A DNA stretch of 64,000 nt from Micromonospora costi (GCF_003626655.1 NZ_RBAN01000006.1:236717-300716); one strand, 5' to 3'; shown: positions 8,520 through 18,232, counted from the stretch's first letter. The notes: a model not told the origin generated them from the sequence alone. Program-made: numbers and translations.

Positions 8520-8867
8520 TCAGCGCGCGGGCACGGGCTCCGGGCGGGCCGGCGCGTCCGCCGCGCCGAGCATTCCCCGGCGGCGGGCCCACCGCTCGTA
8601 CACGAGCGTGGCGAACGGCGGCACCGCGCAGGCCAGCGCCACCCCGGTCGCGAGCAGGCTCCACCGCTGCCGGCGGGCCACGAGGAGGACCAGCAGCAGG
8701 TACACGACGAAGAGCCCGCCGTGGATCGGCCCGAAGATCTTCACGCCCACCTCGTTGTCGGTCGGGCCGTACTTCACGGCCATGCCGACCAGCAGACCGA
8801 GCCAGGAACAAGCCTCGGCGACCGCCGCCCCGACGAACAGCCCGGTCACCCTGTCGCGCCTCACCAT
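8520..8867 (-). CDS. DUF3817 integral membrane protein
   Basis: A 115-residue membrane protein with three predicted helices. It carries the family pattern seen in actinobacterial DUF3817 proteins: an N-terminal helix with EACSWLGLLVGMAVKYG, then KIFGPIHGGLFVVYLLLVL, and a final helix before a basic, Ala/Pro-rich tail. Function is unknown. The ATG at 8867 has GAGAGG upstream and gives the usual family length; an in-frame ATG at 8891 lacks a ribosome site. It converges with the dehalogenase-like gene across the paired hairpins. Confidence 0.82.
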   Translation of the reverse strand: MVRRDRVTGLFVGAAVAEACSWLGLLVGMAVKYGPTDNEVGVKIFGPIHGGLFVVYLLLVLLVARRQRWSLLATGVALACAVPPFATLVYERWARRRGMLGAADAPARPEPVPAR

Positions 8868-9026
8868 CGCCACCACCTCTCGGCGGGCCATGCTAGCCGG
8901 GCCCGCGCCGGGGACCGGGAAGAACCGGCCGGACGGGACAGGGATCACCGGGCGCCAGGATGGGTAGAGAAGCATCGACTGGTCTTCCCCGCGCGCCGAC
9001 GGCGTGCGAGCTTAGGAGGACCAGCG

Positions 9027-10523
9027 GTGACTCGGGTGGTGACGATGGGCGAAGACGTCGGCGCGCGCACCTTCAGCCGAGAGGATCGGGCGCGTTACCG
9101 GGACAAGGTACGCCGTTGTCTGGACGTCTTCGCCGAGATGCTGCGCGAGGCCCGCTTCGACGTAGAGCGCCCGATGACCGGGCTGGAGATCGAACTCAAC
9201 CTGGTCGACGACGAGTCGCAGCCCACGATGCGCAACACCGACGTACTGGCCGCCGTCGCCGACCCGAGCTTCCAGACCGAACTCGGCCAGTTCAACGTGG
9301 AGATCAACGTCGCGCCACGGCGGCTCGCGGGCACCGGCACCGCGCAGTTCGAGGAGGACGTCCGGGCCAGCCTGAACGCCGCCGACGCCAAGGCCCGGGC
9401 CATCGGCGCGCACCTCGTCATGATCGGCATCCTGCCGACCCTGCGGCCCGAGCACCTGACCGCGCGCACGCTCTCGGCGAACCCGCGTTACGAACTGCTC
9501 AACGAGCAGATCTTCGCGGCCCGCGGCGAGGACCTGCGCATCGCCATCAACGGCGTGGAACGGCTGGCGGTCACCGCCGACACCATCACCCCGGAGGCGG
9601 CCTGCACCAGCACCCAGTTCCACCTCCAGGTCAGCCCGGGGCAGTTCGCCGACTACTGGAACGCGGCGCAGGCCGTCGCCGGCGTCCAGGTGGCGCTGGG
9701 CGCCAACTCGCCGCTCTTCTTCGGCCGGGAGCTGTGGCGGGAGACCCGGATCCCGCTGTTCCAGCAGGCCACCGACACCCGCTCGGAGGAGATCAAGGCG
9801 CAGGGCGTACGGCCGCGGGTGTGGTTCGGCGAACGGTGGATCACCAGTGTGTTCGACCTGTTCGAGGAGAACGTGCGCTACTTCCCGGCGCTGCTGCCCG
9901 TGTGCGACCCGGAGGACCCGGCGGAGGCGCTCGCGACCGGTGACGTGCCGAAACTCGCCGAGCTGCGGCTGCACAACGGCACCGTCTACCGGTGGAACCG
10001 GCCCGTGTACGACGTGCTGCGCGGGCGGCCGCACCTGCGGGTCGAGAACCGCGTGCTGCCCGCGGGACCCACCGTGCTCGACACCATCGCCAACGGCGCC
10101 TTCTACTTCGGGCTGGTGCGGGCGCTCGCCGAGTCCGACCGGCCGCTGTGGTCGCAGATGTCGTTCAGCGCCGCCGAGGAGAACTTCACGACCTGCGCCC
10201 GCTACGGCATCGACGCGCAGGTCTTCTGGCCGGGCCTGGGCTACCTGCCGGTGACCGAGCTGGTGCTGCGGCGGCTGCTGCCGCTGGCCCACCACGGCCT
10301 GGACCGGTGGGGGCTGGAGCCCGACGAGCGCGACCGGCTGCTCGCCGTCATCGAGCAGCGCTGCCTCACCGGGCGCAACGGGGCGAGCTGGCAGGTGGAG
10401 ACACTGCACCGGCTGGAGTCGGCCGACCACCTGGACCGGCCCGAGGCGCTGCGCGAGGTGGTGCGGCACTACGTCGACCTCATGCACACCAACCGTCCGG
10501 TGCACGAGTGGCCCCTGCCCTGA
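9027..10523 (+). CDS. glutamate-cysteine ligase family (GCS2) protein
   Basis: A 498-residue cytosolic enzyme of the carboxylate-amine/glutamate-cysteine ligase family. Near the N-terminus MTGLEIELNLVD holds the metal and substrate acidic residues; ELGQFNVEINVAPRRL and TSTQFHLQVSP are further family segments. Members join glutamate to an amine or thiol using ATP. In actinomycetes related proteins feed gamma-glutamylcysteine or ergothioneine synthesis, but no other thiol genes are nearby, so the substrate is open. The GTG at 9027 follows a strong TAGGAGGA site with 6-nt spacing. It appears monocistronic. Confidence 0.85.
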   Translation: MTRVVTMGEDVGARTFSREDRARYRDKVRRCLDVFAEMLREARFDVERPMTGLEIELNLVDDESQPTMRNTDVLAAVADPSFQTELGQFNVEINVAPRRLAGTGTAQFEEDVRASLNAADAKARAIGAHLVMIGILPTLRPEHLTARTLSANPRYELLNEQIFAARGEDLRIAINGVERLAVTADTITPEAACTSTQFHLQVSPGQFADYWNAAQAVAGVQVALGANSPLFFGRELWRETRIPLFQQATDTRSEEIKAQGVRPRVWFGERWITSVFDLFEENVRYFPALLPVCDPEDPAEALATGDVPKLAELRLHNGTVYRWNRPVYDVLRGRPHLRVENRVLPAGPTVLDTIANGAFYFGLVRALAESDRPLWSQMSFSAAEENFTTCARYGIDAQVFWPGLGYLPVTELVLRRLLPLAHHGLDRWGLEPDERDRLLAVIEQRCLTGRNGASWQVETLHRLESADHLDRPEALREVVRHYVDLMHTNRPVHEWPLP

Positions 10524-10532
10524 GCGGGCCCC

Positions 10533-11072
10533 TCACTCCCACGGCGACGGGTCGTCGCGGAGCCTGCTGTAGAGGTGGCCGTCACGCCAGCGGCCGGCCC
10601 GGAACTCGCAGGCACGGATCACGCCCTCCAGGCGGAAGCCGGCCTTCTCCAGGGCCCGCTGCTCGGGGATGTTCTCCGGGTGGGTGCCGGCCTGGATCCG
10701 CTGCACCGGTGTGTGGGCGAACAGGTAGTCGCAGAGCAGCGCCTGCGCCCGCCAGCCGACGCCCCGCCCGCGCCACTGCGGCAGCAGCGCGATGCCGATC
10801 TCCCAGTAGGTGGCACTCGGGGCGTACCGGCCGGCGCGGTAGCTCACGAAGCCGGCAGCCGTCGCATCCGTGCCGGCCTCGACCACGAGCCGGCCGTCGT
10901 CCTCGCCGAGCCAGCCGTCGGCCGCGAAGCGACGGACCGGCGCGCCCGGGTCACGGAAGCCACCCCAGTCGAGGCCGACCAGCCCGGGCTCGGTGCAGAA
11001 CCGCCGGAACATCGCGAGGTCGGGCTCGGCCACCGGACGCAGCCGGACGCTCGTGCCGTCGGTCTCGGACAC
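10533..11072 (-). CDS. GNAT family N-acetyltransferase (RimJ/RimL-like)
   Basis: A protein of about 179 residues with the GNAT fold. The N-terminal strand is SVRLRPV, the acetyl-CoA loop is LPQWRGRGVGWRAQALLCDY, and the C-terminal pattern HPENIPEQRALEKAGFRLEG is typical of the RimJ/RimL branch that acetylates protein N-termini or small molecules. The frame is open to 11174, but that would overlap the channel gene's stop at 11122. The GTG at 11072, just before the conserved strand, is preferred with low certainty. It converges with the GCS2-type gene, leaving 9 bp between stops. Confidence 0.82.
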   Translation of the reverse strand: MSETDGTSVRLRPVAEPDLAMFRRFCTEPGLVGLDWGGFRDPGAPVRRFAADGWLGEDDGRLVVEAGTDATAAGFVSYRAGRYAPSATYWEIGIALLPQWRGRGVGWRAQALLCDYLFAHTPVQRIQAGTHPENIPEQRALEKAGFRLEGVIRACEFRAGRWRDGHLYSRLRDDPSPWE

Positions 11073-11121
11073 GATGCCAGGCACGGGCACCGGCGGGTAA
11101 CCACCCTCCACGGCGGACACG

Positions 11122-12105
11122 CTAGCGGCCGGAGGGCCGCCCCGCCGCCCCGTGCCGGGCATGCCCGTCCTCACGGTCGATGCGCAGTTCCCGTTCCAGC
11201 TCGGCGATCACGGCCCGGAGGTCGTCGAGCCGCTGGGTGAGGGCGATGCGGTCCACCTCGTCGGGGACTCCGTCGCCGTCCTCGTCGTACCCGGGCGCCA
11301 GCCGCTCGGTCATCTCCAACCGGCGCGCCTCCTCCATCGAGTTGACGATGACCGCGATGAGGATGTTGAGCAGCAGGTTGACGGTGATGACCACGTAGCT
11401 GACGTAGTAGAGCAGCGTCCAGGGCGACAGCGCCATGCCCTGCTCCATGAGGTCGGGCAGGGTCTCCAGGGACAGCAGCACGAACAGGGTCAGCAGCGAC
11501 CGTCCGATGTCGCCGTACTGCTCCGGGTACGCGTCGGCGAAGATCAGCCAGCCGGCCATGCCGTACACGTAGAGGGTCACCACGGCCAGCGCGAGGAACC
11601 CCGCGACGCCCGGGAGGCTGCGCCACAGCGCCGCCACGATCGTGCGCAGGCCCGGAGAGAACCGGACCAGCCGCAGGACGCGGGCGACCCGCACCACGCG
11701 CAGCAGCGCGGGGTCGCCGTGCAGGCCGGGCAGGAAGATCGCGAGGGTGACCACGAAGTCGAAGATGTTCCAGCCGTGCCGGAAGAAGTCCTGCGGCCGG
11801 CGACCGTGTGCCAGCACCCGGACGACGATCTCCGCCACGAACGCGACCCGGAACGACAGCTCCAGCCAGCGCAGGGCACCGGCGGCGGTGCCGAGGTGCG
11901 GGAACGTCTCGAGACCCAGCACCACCCCGTTGGCCACGATGAGGACGACGATGGCGATCTCGAACGGTCGCGACCGGACGGTGCGGGCGCACCGCTCGGA
12001 CAGGCGTGACCACCGGGACGCGGGCGTGGTGGACCCCCCGCGCTGGCGGGGTGCGGGCGTACGCCTCACCGCGGTCGGGGTCCACGGGCCGCGCGCATGG
12101 CCCAC
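11122..12105 (-). CDS. voltage-gated ion channel of the bacterial sodium channel (NavBac) type
   Basis: A single-domain six-helix cation channel of up to 327 residues. S1 begins near residue 48. S4 carries five arginines at three-residue steps (136, 139, 142, 145, 148). The pore loop at about 205-222 holds SLETLPD (212-218) where NavBac channels have TLESW. S6 spans about 235-256. The cytoplasmic tail has an EF-hand-like acidic loop (D274, D276, D278, G279, D282, D285) and then a coiled-coil stretch (about 287-310). Four such subunits should form a channel. The GTG at 12105 is tentative; an in-frame GTG at 12069 is an alternative. Confidence 0.85.
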   Translation of the reverse strand: MGHARGPWTPTAVRRTPAPRQRGGSTTPASRWSRLSERCARTVRSRPFEIAIVVLIVANGVVLGLETFPHLGTAAGALRWLELSFRVAFVAEIVVRVLAHGRRPQDFFRHGWNIFDFVVTLAIFLPGLHGDPALLRVVRVARVLRLVRFSPGLRTIVAALWRSLPGVAGFLALAVVTLYVYGMAGWLIFADAYPEQYGDIGRSLLTLFVLLSLETLPDLMEQGMALSPWTLLYYVSYVVITVNLLLNILIAVIVNSMEEARRLEMTERLAPGYDEDGDGVPDEVDRIALTQRLDDLRAVIAELERELRIDREDGHARHGAAGRPSGR

Positions 12106-12129
12106 AGCCTAGCGAGGCGCCCGCGACGC

Positions 12130-13302
<1,173 letters not shown>

Positions 13303-13330
13303 CCTCGTCCTTCCTCCGGTGGTGGGCGGG

Positions 13331-14281
13331 TCAGCGCCGGCCGGGCAGCGGCTGGGCGGGGCGCTGCATGACCTGCTGGCGCACCGAGATCCCGTCCGGG
13401 CTGCCCTCGGAGCGGACCACGTCGCCGGTCTCCAGCACCTGCTTGAACCGGCGCAGGTCGTCGCGTACCTGCTGCTCGGGCTCCTCGCCGAACAACTTCG
13501 CCACCGCGCGGCCCAGCGAACCGGCCGGCGGGGCGTAGCCGAGCTGCACGCGCACCTCGGTGCCCCGGTCACCGGGTGCGGGTACGAAGCGCACCCGGCC
13601 CGCGTTGGGCACCCGGGTACCGGGCATCGACCGCCACGCGATCGAGCGGTTGGGCTGGTCGTCGACGATCTCGGCGTCCCACTCGATGTGCCGGCCCGCG
13701 GGACCGCGCGCCATCCAGTGTGAACGCCGCAGGTCCTCGGCCCGGATCGACTCCACGTGCGACATGAAACGCGGCAGGTTCTCGATGTCCCGCCAGAACC
13801 GGTACGCCTCGGCCGGTGACCGGTTCACCGTGACGCCCAGGTCGATGCGGATGAGCCGGCCCCGGGCCCGGCGGGCGCGGGAGGCGCGGGTCGCGGCGAT
13901 CAGGTCCAGTGCGGTTATCCCGGCCACGGCGGCGGTGGTGAACGCCACCCGGCGGCGCCGCTCGCCGCAGCGGTCGGCCATGGCCCGACCGAGCAGGGCC
14001 AAGTCCATGGCGTCGCCGGCCACCCGCGTCCAGGCCCATCCCGCGGGTCGGCGCCCCAGGACCAGCCCGAGCCCGTGACCCACCTCGCGGGCGCCGATCG
14101 CCGGGACGATCGCTGGTGCGGCCGGCGCGTCGTCCACTCCGGTCAGCCGGGCCAGGTGTCCCGGCGCGGCGAGCGCGCCCGCGCCGAGCACGAGGCTCAA
14201 CCAACCGAGTGCCCGGGGCAGCCACGGGTCGGGGGCCGGGTCGTCCAGCTCAGGCAGGAGCACTCCGTCGATACGGTTCAC
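13331..14281 (-). CDS. SRPBCC-domain membrane-associated protein
   Basis: A 316-residue protein. The N-terminal half has hydrophobic segments (about 22-42 and 110-130) interrupted by Arg-rich stretches. The C-terminal half (about 145-285) is an SRPBCC/polyketide-cyclase-like domain, beginning GVTVNRSPAEAYRFWRDIEN and including HIEWDAEIVDDQPNRSIAWR. Such domains bind hydrophobic ligands. Close coupling to the alcohol dehydrogenase suggests shared substrate handling or shared stress regulation, which is inference. The start at 14281 fits the first hydrophobic segment. Confidence 0.8.
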   Translation of the reverse strand: MNRIDGVLLPELDDPAPDPWLPRALGWLSLVLGAGALAAPGHLARLTGVDDAPAAPAIVPAIGAREVGHGLGLVLGRRPAGWAWTRVAGDAMDLALLGRAMADRCGERRRRVAFTTAAVAGITALDLIAATRASRARRARGRLIRIDLGVTVNRSPAEAYRFWRDIENLPRFMSHVESIRAEDLRRSHWMARGPAGRHIEWDAEIVDDQPNRSIAWRSMPGTRVPNAGRVRFVPAPGDRGTEVRVQLGYAPPAGSLGRAVAKLFGEEPEQQVRDDLRRFKQVLETGDVVRSEGSPDGISVRQQVMQRPAQPLPGRR

Positions 14282-14394
14282 GTGGGGTCCCTCCGCTCGG
14301 CGGGCCCGGTGGTGGCGCCGCCACCGTGACGCTATGCCGTAGGACCGGCCGGTGTGCCCGGTTCAAGCGAGAATGTCCCGCCCCTCCCCGGTCA

Positions 14395-14461
14395 ATCATG
14401 CAGTTGCGGTGCCCCACAAAAGGTACGGGTACTCCCATAACATCCACCACGACTGCATGAT
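14395..14461. repeat. intergenic long inverted repeat (GATC-type hairpin family)
   Basis: A left arm of 17 nt (14395-14411, beginning ATCATGCAGTTG) pairs with 14445-14461 with two differences, around a 33-nt loop. It lies downstream of the minus-strand LysR gene and upstream of the SRPBCC gene. The left flank reads AATC rather than GATC. The arms are nearly the same sequence as those of the element at 53902-53974. It probably acts as terminator. Confidence 0.7.
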
Positions 14462-14503
14462 CGGCGGGGACCCTCGTTCGCCGCCGCCGGCGAGCGGCGC
14501 GGA

Positions 14504-15406
14504 TCACCGGGTCGGGCCCACCGCCGTCGCGGCCGCCCGCAGCGCGGCGACCGCCGTCCGCACCGCCGGCGCGTGCTCGACCGCGTCGTGCACCACCGTG
14601 TGGATCGACCGCATCGGTGTCGGGCGGACGAGCCGGACACAGGTCACGCCGGAGGGCAGGTGGGCCGCGCCGAGCGCGGGGAGCACCGTCGGACCGATGC
14701 CGGCCGCGACGAAGGCGAGTGCCGTCGGGTAGTCGTGCGCCTCGACCCGAAAGGCCGGGCTGAACCCGGCGGCGGTGCACGCCTCGATGAGGTTGTCGCG
14801 GCACCAGCCGCGGGCGAAGTCGTTGTCGACCCAGCCCTCGTCGGCCAGGTCGGCCAGGTCCACCTCCGTCCGCCCGGCGAGGCGGTGCCCGGCGGGCAGC
14901 ACGGCCACGTAGGGGTCGTCGAGGAGGTGCTCGGCGGTGAAGCCGGAACCGGGGTCGAAGCCGGACCGGGCCACGACCACCTGGATGTCGGCGCGCTCCT
15001 CGCGGCTGTCCGGGATCTGTTCGCGCAGTTGCAGGTCGAGCCGGACGCCGGGGTGTTCGCTGAGGATGTGCCGCACCACGAGCGGCATCCACGCCGCCCC
15101 GACCGACGCGAAGTACGCGATGGACAGTGCTCCGGTGCGGCCGGCCCGCAGGTCGGCGATGAGCGACTCGGCCGCGCCGAGCCGGGCGAGCACCCGCTCG
15201 GCCTCGGCGGCCAGGGCGTGCCCGGCCGCCGTGGGTCGCAGGCCCCGCCCGGCCCGGGCGAGCAGCGCGAGGCCCGTCTCGCGCTGGAGCGCGGTGAGGT
15301 GCTGGCTGATGGCGGAGGGGGTGTAGCCGAGGTTGGCCGCGGCCGCCTGGACGGACCCGGACGCCACGACGGAGCGGAAGACACGGAGACGGTGGACGTC
15401 GAGCAT
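14504..15406 (-). CDS. LysR family transcriptional regulator
   Basis: A 300-residue LysR-type regulator. The winged helix at residues 1-60 includes VASGSVQAAAANLGYTPSAI and SQHLTALQRETGLALLARAG. The effector-binding domain spans about 88-290. It is divergent from an EamA exporter across an 82-bp AT-richer gap with two inverted repeats, the usual layout for a LysR protein controlling the gene next door. The inducer is unknown. The ATG at 15406 begins the conserved MLDVHRLRVF. Confidence 0.9.
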   Translation of the reverse strand: MLDVHRLRVFRSVVASGSVQAAAANLGYTPSAISQHLTALQRETGLALLARAGRGLRPTAAGHALAAEAERVLARLGAAESLIADLRAGRTGALSIAYFASVGAAWMPLVVRHILSEHPGVRLDLQLREQIPDSREERADIQVVVARSGFDPGSGFTAEHLLDDPYVAVLPAGHRLAGRTEVDLADLADEGWVDNDFARGWCRDNLIEACTAAGFSPAFRVEAHDYPTALAFVAAGIGPTVLPALGAAHLPSGVTCVRLVRPTPMRSIHTVVHDAVEHAPAVRTAVAALRAAATAVGPTR

Positions 15407-15488
15407 CCGACGACTATAAAGCTTGGCTGAATCGTCGTGAAGATATATTCACTGGTGCTGCACAGTCTGCGGAACGCAGAATCGGCCC
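15407..15488. promoter_or_regulatory. divergent LysR/EamA promoter region with palindromes
   Basis: This 82-bp gap is clearly AT-richer than its surroundings. CGACGA at 15408-15413 pairs with TCGTCG at 15432-15437. The segment 15438-15451 (TGAAGATATATTCA) is a 12-of-14 palindrome. These are candidate LysR-binding sites; positions of the -10 and -35 elements are not certain. Confidence 0.55.
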
Positions 15489-16490
15489 ATGACCCGTGCG
15501 CGAACCGCCAGCCCCGCCGCCCCGAGCCGCTCCGACGCCCAGCCCCCGGCGGCCGGGGACGCACCCACCCGCGCGCCGGCGGACCCGCGGCCCCGGTCCT
15601 GGCCGACCGTGGCCGCCGCCGGGACCACGGTGTTCCTGTGGGCGTCGGCGTTCGTCGGCATCCGCTTCGCCGGACACGACTACTCCCCCGGCGCGATGGC
15701 GCTGGGCCGGATGGCTGCGGCGTCCGCCGCGCTGGGCACGTTCGTAGCCCTCACCGCCGTCGTCCGGCGCGGGCGGGCGCCGCACGCCGCGCCCGCCCGC
15801 CGGGCCGCGCTGCCCCGGGGCGGCACGCTGGGGCTGATCGCGCTGTGGGGCGTGGCCTGGTTCGGCGGCTACAACGTGGCGCTCAACGCCGCCGAGCGGC
15901 TGGTCGACGCCGGCACGGCGGCGCTGCTGGTGGCGATCGCGCCCGTCCTCGTCGCGGTGGCCGCGGTCGCCGTCCTGGGCGAGCGGCTCACCGGCCGGCT
16001 CGGCGTCGGGGTGGCGGTCGCCTTCGCGGGGGTCGCCCTGATCGCCGCCGGCGGCTTCACCGGGCACGCCGACAAGGTCGGCGTCGCGCTGGCGGCGCTC
16101 TCCGCCGTGCTGTACGCCTTCGGCGTACTGCTCCAGAAGCGCCTGCTGGCGCGGGTGGACGCCGTGACGATGACCTGGCTCGGCGCGCTGGCCGGCACGG
16201 CGGCCCTGCTGCCGTTCGCGCCCGCACTGCTCGCGGAGCTCGCCGCGGCCCCGCCGTCCGCCACTCTGGGCATGCTCTACCTGGGCGTGTTCCCGACCGC
16301 TGTCGGCTTCCTCGCCTGGGGCTACGTGCTGTCCCGCTGGACCGCCGGCCGCACCACCGCCGCGACCTACCTGGCGCCGCCGGTGACCGTGCTGCTGTCG
16401 TGGGCGCTGCTGGGCGAGGTACCGGCGCCGCTCGCCCTGCTCGGTGGCGCGCTCTGCCTGGCCGGCGTGGTCCTCGCCACCCGCCGCTGA
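15489..16490 (+). CDS. EamA family (DMT) exporter
   Basis: A 333-residue inner-membrane protein with about ten helices in two EamA repeats (about 40-180 and 190-330). The first 38 residues are Pro/Ala/Arg-rich and presumably cytoplasmic. Family marks include TVFLWASAFVGIRFAGHDYS and the repeat-2 segment VFPTAVGFLAWGYVLSRWTA. Members usually export amino acids or other small metabolites; the substrate is not evident. It is divergent from the LysR gene and probably regulated by it. The ATG at 15489 has only a weak ribosome site. Confidence 0.87.
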   Translation: MTRARTASPAAPSRSDAQPPAAGDAPTRAPADPRPRSWPTVAAAGTTVFLWASAFVGIRFAGHDYSPGAMALGRMAAASAALGTFVALTAVVRRGRAPHAAPARRAALPRGGTLGLIALWGVAWFGGYNVALNAAERLVDAGTAALLVAIAPVLVAVAAVAVLGERLTGRLGVGVAVAFAGVALIAAGGFTGHADKVGVALAALSAVLYAFGVLLQKRLLARVDAVTMTWLGALAGTAALLPFAPALLAELAAAPPSATLGMLYLGVFPTAVGFLAWGYVLSRWTAGRTTAATYLAPPVTVLLSWALLGEVPAPLALLGGALCLAGVVLATRR

Positions 16491-16514
16491 CGCCCATCCC
16501 GCCCGCCTGCCGAT

Positions 16515-16576
16515 GTAAAAGTTTCTAGACATGGTGTCAAGAACGCCTTACTCTGACCATGTCAAGGATTCTTTAC
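16515..16576. promoter_or_regulatory. three 16-bp operator-like boxes before the Xre operon
   Basis: Three copies of a 16-bp motif (consensus GTCAAGAANNCTTTAC) sit just before the operon. Box 1 at 16515-16530 is inverted; box 2 at 16536-16551 and box 3 at 16561-16576 are direct. Centres are 21 and 25 bp apart, so all boxes lie on nearly the same face of the helix. The Xre protein encoded two genes away is the natural candidate to bind them. Confidence 0.65.
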
Positions 16577-16590
16577 CTCGGGAGGCGGTC

Positions 16591-17019
16591 ATGACGCACG
16601 AGGAGAAACGCGCCTGGATCATGCTGGTGGTCAGCGCGGTCGGCTACGCCGTCTACGCGGCCGTCGTGCTGAGCCGGGTCGACGGCCGGCCACTCGCCGC
16701 CACCCCCTACGCCGGTGTTCTGCTGTGGACGATCGGCGGCGCCATCGTCGCGAGCGTCGTTGCCGAGATCGCGATGGGCGTGGTGAACCCCCGGGCGTCC
16801 CGGGTCAAGGACGTGCGCGACCGGGAGATCGGGCGGCTGGGCGACCACGTCGGCCAGGCGTTCGTCATCATCGGCGCGGTGTCGGCGCTGCTCATGGCGC
16901 TGGCCGAGTGGGACTGGTTCTGGATCGCCAACGTCATCTACCTGTGCTTCGTCCTGTCGGCGGTGGTCGGCTCCCTGGCGAAGGTGATCGTCTACCGCAG
17001 GGGTGTCCCGCAGTGGTGA
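16591..17019 (+). CDS. four-helix membrane protein of an Xre-linked operon
   Basis: A 142-residue integral membrane protein with four predicted helices (about residues 10-30, 42-64, 86-104 and 110-132). It opens MTHEEKRAWIMLVVSAVGYA, a form I associate with small membrane proteins encoded next to tiny Xre regulators. Function is unknown. The ATG at 16591 has GGGAGG 6 nt upstream. The stop overlaps the next start (GTGA), so translation is coupled. Three operator-like boxes precede it. Confidence 0.8.
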   Translation: MTHEEKRAWIMLVVSAVGYAVYAAVVLSRVDGRPLAATPYAGVLLWTIGGAIVASVVAEIAMGVVNPRASRVKDVRDREIGRLGDHVGQAFVIIGAVSALLMALAEWDWFWIANVIYLCFVLSAVVGSLAKVIVYRRGVPQW

Positions 17020-17240
17020 AGCCGACCCGCGTCACCAACAGCATCCGCGCGCTGCGCTTCGCGCACGACGAGATGACCCAGGCCGAGTTGGCCGAGCGGA
17101 TCGGCGTGACCCGGCAGACCGTCATCGCCATCGAGCAGGGCCGCTACTCGCCCTCGCTGGAGATGGCGTTCCGGATCGCCCACGTGTTCGGCGCGCGGCT
17201 CGACGACGTGTTCCAGTACCCCGAGGAGGCGGCACCGTGA
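17016..17240 (+). CDS. small Xre/HipB-type helix-turn-helix regulator
   Basis: A 74-residue protein that is almost entirely one Cro/C1-type helix-turn-helix: MTQAELAERIGVTRQTVIAI followed by EQGRYSPSLEMAFRIAHVFG. There is no sensor domain. The GTG at 17016 overlaps the upstream stop by 4 bp and its own TGA overlaps the next GTG, so three genes are translationally coupled. Such regulators often repress their own promoter; the boxes at 16515-16576 are the likely target. Confidence 0.9.
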   Translation: MKPTRVTNSIRALRFAHDEMTQAELAERIGVTRQTVIAIEQGRYSPSLEMAFRIAHVFGARLDDVFQYPEEAAP

Positions 17241-18232
17241 AGGCCATCGTCCACGACACCTACGGCCCGGCGGACGTACTCCAACTCCGCGACACCGACC
17301 GGCCGACCATCGGCGACGACGACGTCCTGGTTCAGGTCCGCGCCGCCGCAGTCGACCCCGGAGTGTGGATCTTCATGACCGGCCGCCCCTACCTGGCGCG
17401 ACTGGCCAGTGGGTTGCGCCGGCCCCGGGTGCCGGTGCTCGGCCGGGACCTGACCGGCGTCGTGACCGCGGTCGGCGCCCGGGTGACCCGGTTCCGGCCG
17501 GGCGACGAGGTGTTCGGCACCTGCCTGCGCGGCTCGTACGCCGAGTTCGCCAGCGCGCCGCAGCGGCGACTGGCCCGCAAGCCGGCCAACCTGTCCTTCG
17601 CGCAGGCCGCCGCGGTGCCGGTCTCCGGGATGACCGCCCTGCGCGCCGTGCGCGACAGCGGCCAGGTCCGCGCCGGGCAGCGGGTGCTGGTCATCGGCGC
17701 GTCCGGCGGCGTCGGCTCCCACGCCGTGCAGATCGCCAAGGCGTACGGGGCGACGGTCACCGCCGTCTGCGCCCCGGCCCGGGCGGATTTCGTGCGCTCC
17801 CTCGGCGCCGACGACGTCCTCGACTACACCAGCGAGGAGGTCGACCGCGACGGCCCGGTCTACGACGTGGTCATCGACACCGGCGGCGACCGGCCGTTCT
17901 CGCTGCTGCGCCGCGCCCTCACCCCGCGTGGGACGCTGGCGCTCGTCGGCGGCGCGTACACCAAGGGCCCGGTGCTCAGTGGCTATGACCGGCAGATGGT
18001 CCGCGCGCCGCTGCTGTCGCTGTTCGTCGGCCAACGGCTGCGCAGCGTCAGCGCCGTGGAGCGGGCCGAGGACCTGGCGGAGTTGGGGAGGCTCATCGAG
18101 TCCGGCGCGCTCACCCCGGCGGTCGACAGCACCTATCCCCTGGCCGAGGCGGCGGACGCGATCCGGCACCTCCGGGACGGCCACCCGGCCGGCAAGATCG
18201 TCGTCACCATGCCCGAATCAACCGGTCGTTGA
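17237..18232 (+). CDS. NAD(P)-dependent MDR oxidoreductase (quinone reductase-like, zinc-free)
   Basis: A 331-residue medium-chain reductase of the quinone oxidoreductase branch. Residues 1-120 form the GroES-like domain (GRDLTGVVTAVGARVTRFRP). The NADPH fold is marked by VLVIGASGGVGSHAVQIAK. No zinc-ligand cysteines are visible, so it is probably a reductase of quinones or enones rather than an alcohol dehydrogenase. The GTG at 17237 overlaps the Xre stop (GTGA) and follows GAGGAGG. It is the output enzyme of the Xre operon. Confidence 0.88.
   Translation: MKAIVHDTYGPADVLQLRDTDRPTIGDDDVLVQVRAAAVDPGVWIFMTGRPYLARLASGLRRPRVPVLGRDLTGVVTAVGARVTRFRPGDEVFGTCLRGSYAEFASAPQRRLARKPANLSFAQAAAVPVSGMTALRAVRDSGQVRAGQRVLVIGASGGVGSHAVQIAKAYGATVTAVCAPARADFVRSLGADDVLDYTSEEVDRDGPVYDVVIDTGGDRPFSLLRRALTPRGTLALVGGAYTKGPVLSGYDRQMVRAPLLSLFVGQRLRSVSAVERAEDLAELGRLIESGALTPAVDSTYPLAEAADAIRHLRDGHPAGKIVVTMPESTGR

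Noticed and set aside
7551..10523. A 990-codon open frame on the plus strand joining the dehalogenase-like and GCS2-type genes
   Set aside because: It reads the hydrolase gene out of frame and contains the true ligase gene only in its last half. The early part is Arg/Pro/Gly-rich shadow translation typical of high-GC DNA.
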